Assembly (NCBI GenBank): GCA_029216955.1
Contig: JANAVB010029819.1
Location: forward strand, 35,708,331 to 35,772,330
DNA length: 64,000 bases
Direction: 5' to 3'
Origin: Iris pallida
Taxonomy: Eukaryota; Streptophyta; Magnoliopsida; Asparagales; Iridaceae
The notes beneath the pieces are model-generated. The model made no database searches and had not been told where the DNA came from. It saw nothing but the letters and a program-made list of their open reading frames with translations. This document shows, one piece after another, positions 57,646 to 64,000 of this stretch. How positions within the stretch are numbered: position 1 is the stretch's first letter; each line of letters begins with the position of its first letter. Made by a program: the position numbers and the translations under genes.

Positions 57646-58575
57646 TTACATTAGGGGTAGAAAAACGTTTAGTCCCTTGTGTATAAAGGAGATTACTGCT
57701 GCATTCGCAGAACCAAACTGTACATTTTTATGCGCTTGGAGTTGCGTACGTAAATCTTGAGATTTTTGAGTACGAAGGAGTCCATCTTTATTGCGTGTAA
57801 TTTGTAGGTTTGGTACTTTGCGTACAGTAGTATAAGAAGGTTGTTGGTTGAAAACAGAAGTTTTACCAACTATGTTTTTATGCTTCATGCGTGCAGGTAC
57901 ATTCACTTTAGATGCAGAAGCATCATTGTGAATTTTATCTACAATGTCACAGACAGGATATTTACCTTTACGCATAGAGCGCAAAACATGCGTATCTATC
58001 GCGTCATAGACGGGAGATTTTCCTTTACGTGTAGAACGTAAATTTTGTGTGTCTACCGTGTCACATACGGGAGACTTATTGTTACGCTTAGAACGTAAGG
58101 CATTGGAGTCTTCCACGTCACAGACGGGAGACATATATTTACGTCCAGAACATAAAACGTGATTTTTACGCTTAGGGCACAAAACCTGACTTTTACGCCC
58201 AGAGCGTAACACCGGAGAGTCTGCTATGTTACAAACGAGAGACTTATTTTTATGCGAATGGCGTATTACTGAAGTAGAGACTGCCTCGTCACAGATTGGA
58301 GCCTCTACAACAGGGGTAGGAAGGATTCCTTTGCCTGCAGAGACAGTAGAGAGATCCGAGGATGCCTTGGATTTGGGAACCCAAACTTTTCGTGCCTTCC
58401 CCGATTTCTGAACATTGGAGTAGCGGTTGCTACCCCCAGTCCAGAACATTTCTTCATAGGCAGTCTGGTCGAAGTGTACAACCAGAGTCTTCTTGGTCGA
58501 ACCGACCGAAACATCATCATATTGAGCAATTGCCTCCTCGTCAGAGGAGAAGGTCGTCCCCAGCAGAGTCGCCAT
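57646..58575 (-). CDS. Element D ORF1 (upstream of gag), repeat protein
   Basis: 309 codons open, starting MATLLGTTFSSDEE at 58575. The start ATG and the next five codons lie in the primer binding site. The N-terminus (residues 1-75) has an acidic segment and VVHFDQTAYEEMFWTGG. Residues about 115-220 form five or so repeats of about 20 residues, with consensus LRSxRKxKSPVCDxxDT. The C-terminus is basic. Tat/Ogre elements are known to carry an ORF1 of unknown function before gag. No enzyme motif is visible. The repeats encode the Cys/Arg/Lys pattern with TTACGTTCTxxxCGTAA palindromes in the DNA. Confidence 0.7.
   Translation of the reverse strand: MATLLGTTFSSDEEAIAQYDDVSVGSTKKTLVVHFDQTAYEEMFWTGGSNRYSNVQKSGKARKVWVPKSKASSDLSTVSAGKGILPTPVVEAPICDEAVSTSVIRHSHKNKSLVCNIADSPVLRSGRKSQVLCPKRKNHVLCSGRKYMSPVCDVEDSNALRSKRNNKSPVCDTVDTQNLRSTRKGKSPVYDAIDTHVLRSMRKGKYPVCDIVDKIHNDASASKVNVPARMKHKNIVGKTSVFNQQPSYTTVRKVPNLQITRNKDGLLRTQKSQDLRTQLQAHKNVQFGSANAAVISFIHKGLNVFLPLM
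57940..58215 (-). repeat. About 60-bp tandem repeats in ORF1 of D
   Basis: Each unit contains TTACG, 5-7 bases, CGTAA (examples TTTACGTTCTACACGTAAA and TTACGCTCTGGGCGTAA on the minus strand), an inverted repeat of the same word as in the LTR and intron, then a stretch encoding SPVCD. Confidence 0.75.
58557..58574 (-). other. Primer binding site of element D
   Basis: The minus strand reads TGGCGACTCTGCTGGGGA, beginning 4 nt after the 5' LTR end. It resembles the tRNA-Arg-type primer site I recall for Ogre/Tat elements; the exact tRNA needs checking. It overlaps the ORF1 start codon. Confidence 0.75.
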
Positions 58576-58578
58576 TTT

Positions 58579-59679
58579 TGTTTCACTTAACAAAATGCCT
58601 AAATTTAGCTTTTGAAAATAAAACTTGAAAGAGTACAAAAGAGTACAAATATTCTGGAAAGTATTGCTATGGAAGTCTGATCTGAAGGCGATCACTTTGT
58701 TCCTTGGACCATACGATGATGATGAAGATCACTGCTAGAAGATGAACAGTTGGAAGAACTAAGTCACCAGAAAGGTATCGACGCACTTGGGCACTGATGG
58801 CGAGGCTGAATGCTTTCCTGCTTTGCTTCACTCTGTTCTGGAAGAAAGGTTGAAGAAGAATGCTCCAAAAAATCAAAGTCTCTGGGCTCTGATCTCTATA
58901 TATTCTCTCATGTCTCTCTGTGTATGATCCTTTTGATGTGTAAAATAAGTCTATTTATAGACATGACTCCTTGGGCGTAAAAATCAACACATTTGAATTT
59001 TTACGCTGGCAACTGTAACCCACGATGGAAGTTACCCTCTACATACGTTGACACCTGTCCCATTATATCAACAAAAATAGAAAGCACGTACACAGGTTCT
59101 TCAATAAGTGTGGCATGAAAGCCACGTGGACAAACCACGTTCTCATGTAGCCAGAAACAATCGGGCGTAAAAATGACCCGAAAAATATACTGAGCGTAAA
59201 GTGGCAAATTGGCATAAAAATAGCCCAAATAAACTTCTCAGCGTAAAGTGGCTAAAATAGCCTTGAGCGTAAAGTAGCTCAAATAGACTTTACACTCACA
59301 ATAGTTTTGAGCGTAAAAACTCACATAACTATCGTGGGTAAAAAGAAGTAATTTCATTGAGCGTAAAGTGGCCTGTTTTGTACTAAACGACAATATCGAT
59401 TTCAGTGTAAATCAAATCTCTTCGGATTCTGCGTTTATACGCTGTCAACAAATCATTATGTCAGATGCATTAAATGCATGATCTGACAGTCATTTCTATC
59501 GTGAAGCAGCTAGCGTAAAGGGTAGCCAGCGTACAGAGTAGCTAGCATAAAGGATAGCCAGCGTACAGAGTAGCTAGCGTAAAGCTTAATACAAAATAAC
59601 CTTGGCATAAAGTAGCCTGGTTGAGCGTAGAGTTCTCCTTCTTTGACTTGATTTATGAGGTACTTTTTACGCTCCTACA
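58579..59679 (-). repeat. 5' LTR of element D
   Basis: 1101 bp, same length as the 3' LTR with scattered differences. Minus-strand TATAAATAG at 58951-58959. A perfect 10-bp inverted repeat GCGTAAAAAT (58975-58984) / ATTTTTACGC (58997-59006) lies close upstream of it on that strand. Confidence 0.94.
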
Positions 59680-60959
59680 GTATGTACGTGAATCGGTCAA
59701 TAGGTGAATAGGATGTACAGCGGTACATATCAAGTTTTTCTGGCATGCACATACGTGCACGAATGACATCGGTGTATATCCATACACAAATGCGATATCA
59801 GAACCTACGACAAAGTTATATATAGAATGTTACCGTGCGTGGTAAATACATACGGAGAAGGGGGTCGTGATCACGTACACTACTAATAGTTTTCCTTTGA
59901 CCCATTATTTAAACATGTAAGAGACATAAAAACTGTCCTAAACATGACAGAGACTGAAAGTAATACAACATGCAAAGTTTTAACTTGCTACCCCAAGGAT
60001 CATCATTTAACAGGGTCGGTAAATCACAGTTTATTGTTTATAGCAGTATATAAAGTTTGTAGAAAGTACTTGCCTTTAGCAAAGCAAAACAGCGATAAAA
60101 ATGCTATAGACGCCTGGTAACTCGTCACTGTAGAAATAAATACATAAACTTAGTTTTTACACTAAGTTAAACACTAAGACACTAATGGTGTAACACGACT
60201 TTCTAACTGGACACCTAGCCAAATGGTAACTTTAGCATAGGAGACCAATGTGGGGTGACACAATACTCAAACTAACTTTCTAGGGTTTTTACACTAGTGC
60301 AGGGTGAGATTCAATAAGACTATAACTCAAAAAAAACACAAAACATTGAAAGTCGTAATTATTCAATAATTAAATCAACTGTACACTATGATCCAATAAT
60401 TTTTGAGATAGACAAAAAAGCTCAATTTTACATAAAATAAAGTGTCATAATGATCCTTGTTAATTATAAAAATTTTAACTATTTTTTCTGGAATTTATAA
60501 ACCCTCATAAATATTTATTAAAAATCTGCAAACATAAATATACTGAAAATGAGTTCTGTTTTTCTATTTTTATAAAATACCAAAAGCATTATAAATGCGG
60601 ACAAAATAATAATAAATTGTCTAAATTAACCTAGCATTTAAATATAATTTTTTCCAGATTTTTATAGCACATAAAACATATATAAAAATTCAAAACAGCA
60701 AGCAACAGTTTCTGGAAAATAATTAATTAATTATTTACTATTTTTGGCCATGTATTCGAATTGAACCAAAGTCCAAATATAGGACCCAGAGCCATGAATC
60801 AAGTCCAATATGACTTGTACAGACTTTGAATGTATTAGACACAATTGGGCCCAAAAACCCATGCTAGATTTGGACATCAATTGGCCATAACAAATAAAAT
60901 ATAGGAATTTAAATAATAATAATAATAATATATTTTTAAAGTGATAAAAATATACAAGT

Positions 60960-61775
<816 letters not shown>

Positions 61776-62360
61776 ACAAAAAAAAAAACAAAAACAGAGG
61801 GAAGGGGGTTCGAACTCGGCCTAGGGGGGTCGGGTTCTTGGGCTCGGTCAGGCTAGCCAGGGGGTCAGCCCGAGCTGTGTGTTTGGGGGTAGGGTTTGGG
61901 TTAATGTTATTTGGGTTTAGGTGAATGGGTTTTAAACCCGATAAAACTATCTCGGTGTCCTGACAGTTAAGGACACACGAGTCTCGTGTCCGTGCTATGT
62001 ACGACACGCACGGGTCGAATCATACGTGTCCAGACTTACCTACGTACTGCTCGTGTCCTGGCGAGTCAAATATGTGAGTTCGAGACACCAAAGCGACACG
62101 AAAACAAAATTGACACGTACGTGTCCAAGTCGAGCGAGCTATTGGGGCGGCGACTGGGTGGAGGAGGCGTCGGCGTCGCGGCGCTCGGGTGGCGCTACGT
62201 TCGTCTCGGCAGGGCGGACTCGGTGGTGGTAGTCGGAGGTGGTGATGGTTGCTAGGGCGGTGGTGATGTGGGGTGGCCGGAGTTAGGGTTCGGTCGGGGT
62301 GGGCTGGGCTGGGTCGTTCGTGCGGTGGTAGTCGACGGTCGTCGAGGGTAGGTAAATACG

Positions 62361-62374
62361 TGGGGGGGGGGGGG
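62361..62374 (+). repeat. G homopolymer
   Basis: A run of about a dozen G after ACGT, at the edge of a GC-rich block in the F LTR. Confidence 0.9.
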
Positions 62375-62735
62375 CGACGGTCAATTTGTAGTCGGGTCCC
62401 TAGAGTTTAGGATTTTACAAATAGGTCCCTCCCCTATGCTAATGCAAAAGTAAATTTGCATATCATAATTAAAACAATTCACAATTTGCAAACTGCTATA
62501 ATTACAAATTAACAAATTGTATAATGATATTAAAACAATTTTAATTATTACAAAACGATATTAAAACAATTCAGTTTATTACAAAATGATATATTTAACT
62601 TAAAAACTATTTAAATAAATTACTAAAAATTCTAAAAAAATTCCTAAAAATCATAATAAATTATTTTAAAGCTAAATAGGTTATTAGCAACTAATTAACA
62701 CTAATTAAATTAAATTTGAAAAACAGGGGTTGACA

Positions 62736-62750
62736 AGTCTTCCCTCCTTG
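62736..62750 (-). other. Polypurine tract of chromovirus F
   Basis: The minus strand reads CAAGGAGGGAAGACT, directly before TGTCAACCCC of the 3' LTR. Confidence 0.82.
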
Positions 62751-62861
62751 AAAAAATTTCGTCTTCGAAATTCACAAGGATTGAAGACCCTACAATTTTC
62801 TAACATAGGCAAGCAATGCAACAAATGACTAAGGCTACGATCAAAACTAACCTCTAAGGTA

Positions 62862-63980
62862 TCAAGCAGGAACGGGTGGTTCCCTCGCAGCGGTTGGGTC
62901 GAACAAGTAAGGATATCTCTCCCTCATGTCCGACTCCCTCTCCCAAGTATATTCATCCAGAGAGTGATGGCTCCAAGCTACTCGTACTAAGGGTATGACC
63001 TTGTTCCTCAGCCTCTTCTTCCTCATGTTCAATATCTCTACTGGCTGCTCAGTAACTGCAAGGCTCGGTCCGATCTCCAACTCTGAATGATCTAGCACAT
63101 AGTTGGGGTCCGGAACATATCTCCTCAGCTGGGATACGTGAAAGACAAGGTAAACTCCTGCTAGGTTGGGTGAAAGTGCAATCCTGTAAGCTACCTCTCC
63201 GATCCTGCCAAGTATCTCGAACGGCCTGATGTATCTGGTGCTTAACTTGCCTCCTCGTCTGAACCGGATCATCCCTCTAGTAGTTGATATCTTCACTAGC
63301 ACCATATCTCCTTCAGCGAAATCCATCGGTCTACGACTAGCATCGGTCCAGTATTTTTGCCTATCCTGAGCTACTCTGAGCCTGTCTCTGATCATCCCAA
63401 CCTTCTCTGCTACATCCGTAATCATCCTTGGCCCAAGCATAACTTTGTCCCTAACATCATCCCAAAAGAGCGTTGTACGGCATCGTCGTCTATATAGTGC
63501 CTCGAAAGGAGACATACCGATGCTGGCTTGGTAGCTGTTGTTGTATGAAAACTCTACCAAGTATAGATGGCTCTCCCATGATCTGCCAAAGTCCAGCACA
63601 CAAGTCCTCAGCATGTCCTCTAGTGTCTGTATCGTTCTCTCGGACTGCACATCTGTCTGTGTGTGGTATGCCGTACTGAACTTGACCCGACTGCCCAACT
63701 CCTCCTGCAAGCTCCTCCAGTAGTGGAACGTAAACCTGCTGTCTCTGTCCGACACGATACTCACTGTTACTCCGTACAAGCGCACTATCTGCTGCATGTA
63801 TAGCTCTGCCAACTTCTCGGTAGAAAGCCCCACCTTGAAGGGTATAAAGTGTGCACACTTTGTCAGCCTGTCCACGATGACCCAAATGGCATCCTTCCCT
63901 CCTTGGGAACGAGGAAGCCCTGAGACGAAGTCCACCGTAATGTGTTCCCACTTCCACTCGAGAATGGATAACGGCTGCAA
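62862..63980 (-). CDS. Chromovirus F integrase with chromodomain (partial)
   Basis: 372 codons open, running off the right edge; only the C-terminal end of pol is in the window. It contains the integrase core with WEHITVDFVSGLPRS and VSDRDSRF (first two acidic residues) and QTDVQSERTIQTLED (Glu in SERT; the usual Gly is Val), then FEALYRRRCRTTLFW, a GPY/F-type module (KLSTRYIRPFEILGRIGEVAY) and a chromodomain (VEILNMRKKRLRN, VAWSHHSLDEYTWERESDM). The chromodomain marks the Tekay/Del/Reina group and is thought to steer insertion to marked chromatin. It ends 111 bp before the polypurine tract. Confidence 0.93.
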   Translation of the reverse strand: MQPLSILEWKWEHITVDFVSGLPRSQGGKDAIWVIVDRLTKCAHFIPFKVGLSTEKLAELYMQQIVRLYGVTVSIVSDRDSRFTFHYWRSLQEELGSRVKFSTAYHTQTDVQSERTIQTLEDMLRTCVLDFGRSWESHLYLVEFSYNNSYQASIGMSPFEALYRRRCRTTLFWDDVRDKVMLGPRMITDVAEKVGMIRDRLRVAQDRQKYWTDASRRPMDFAEGDMVLVKISTTRGMIRFRRGGKLSTRYIRPFEILGRIGEVAYRIALSPNLAGVYLVFHVSQLRRYVPDPNYVLDHSELEIGPSLAVTEQPVEILNMRKKRLRNKVIPLVRVAWSHHSLDEYTWERESDMRERYPYLFDPTAAREPPVPA

Positions 63981-64000
63981 TAGACCAGCTGGCCTCTGGC

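Larger units (their letters stand above)
44615..59679 (-). mobile_element. Tat-lineage Ty3/gypsy element D with antisense gene
   Basis: 15,065 bp; LTRs 44615-45715 and 58579-59679, both 1101 bp; perfect target duplication GTATG (44610-44614 and 59680-59684); primer site 58557-58574; polypurine tract 45716-45731. On the minus strand: ORF1, gag, protease, RT, RNase H. On the plus strand, in the 3' half: a multi-exon gene with a plant-mobile-domain-like product. The RT belongs to the Tat lineage (ECYVDD, RRFISNLSGRCQPFS). Archaeal RNase H and integrase are missing, so it would depend on another element. Maize Grande, also Tat lineage, is a remembered precedent for an antisense gene there. Confidence 0.93.

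Overview
This is nuclear DNA of a flowering plant. It is almost wholly made of long terminal repeat (LTR) retrotransposons and DNA transposons stacked inside one another, and I see no intact host gene. The signs of a plant are SIRE/Maximus-type Ty1/copia elements primed by initiator methionine tRNA, Tat-lineage and chromodomain-bearing Ty3/gypsy elements, a CACTA transposon carrying a broken cytokinin dehydrogenase gene, and a hAT-type miniature element. The species cannot be named from the sequence.

Layout. (1) 1-6367: copia element A on the minus strand, cut by the left window edge, badly decayed, with a 536-bp hAT-type element in its LTR. (2) 6389-13538: a probable chromovirus-type LTR on the plus strand, split by a 4.66-kb non-autonomous CACTA element (8518-13178, ACG target duplication) that has captured three exons of a cytokinin oxidase/dehydrogenase gene. 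(3) 13539-17900: unassigned AT-rich repeat DNA. (4) 17900-21326: copia remnant H. (5) 21327-25130: remnant of Tat-lineage gypsy element E. (6) 25131 to the right edge: chromovirus F, inserted in E. Its 3' LTR of about 3.6 kb is broken into three pieces (25131-25375, 44306-44614, 59680-62735), and its integrase and chromodomain lie at 62862-63980. (7) Copia C (25376-44305, perfect TAATA duplication) sits in the F LTR, and copia B (32637-42185) sits in the gag gene of C. (8) Tat-lineage element D (44615-59679, perfect GTATG duplication, 1101-bp LTRs) also sits in the F LTR. The order E, then F, then C, then B is four levels of nesting with nearly every joint readable.

The most unusual content is in D. 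Its gag-protease-RT-RNase H genes run on the minus strand. A separate gene for a plant-mobile-domain-like nuclear protein with a C-terminal coiled coil runs toward them on the plus strand from its own TATA box. The archaeal-type RNase H and the integrase are absent. Where the two genes converge, D has a row of about five hairpins with a shared 17-20 nt loop and stems that differ in sequence but still pair. Element E, a diverged relative, has six such hairpins at the matching place. D is also laced with short TTTACGC/GCGTAAA inverted repeats in its LTRs, in a 9-unit array in the antisense intron and in the repeats of ORF1.

Copia B and C share gag (two zinc knuckles flanking a histidine-rich repeat), an out-of-frame gag/pol overlap, and a third ORF after pol resembling the putative plant transposon protein domain. 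They also share a foldable segment between pol and that third ORF, and palindromes of the same type both in the LTR promoter region and upstream of the third ORF. Most coding regions carry stop codons or frameshifts. The longest open ones are gag of B (702 codons), PR-IN-RT of B (602 codons), RT-RNase H of C (495 codons) and the F integrase.
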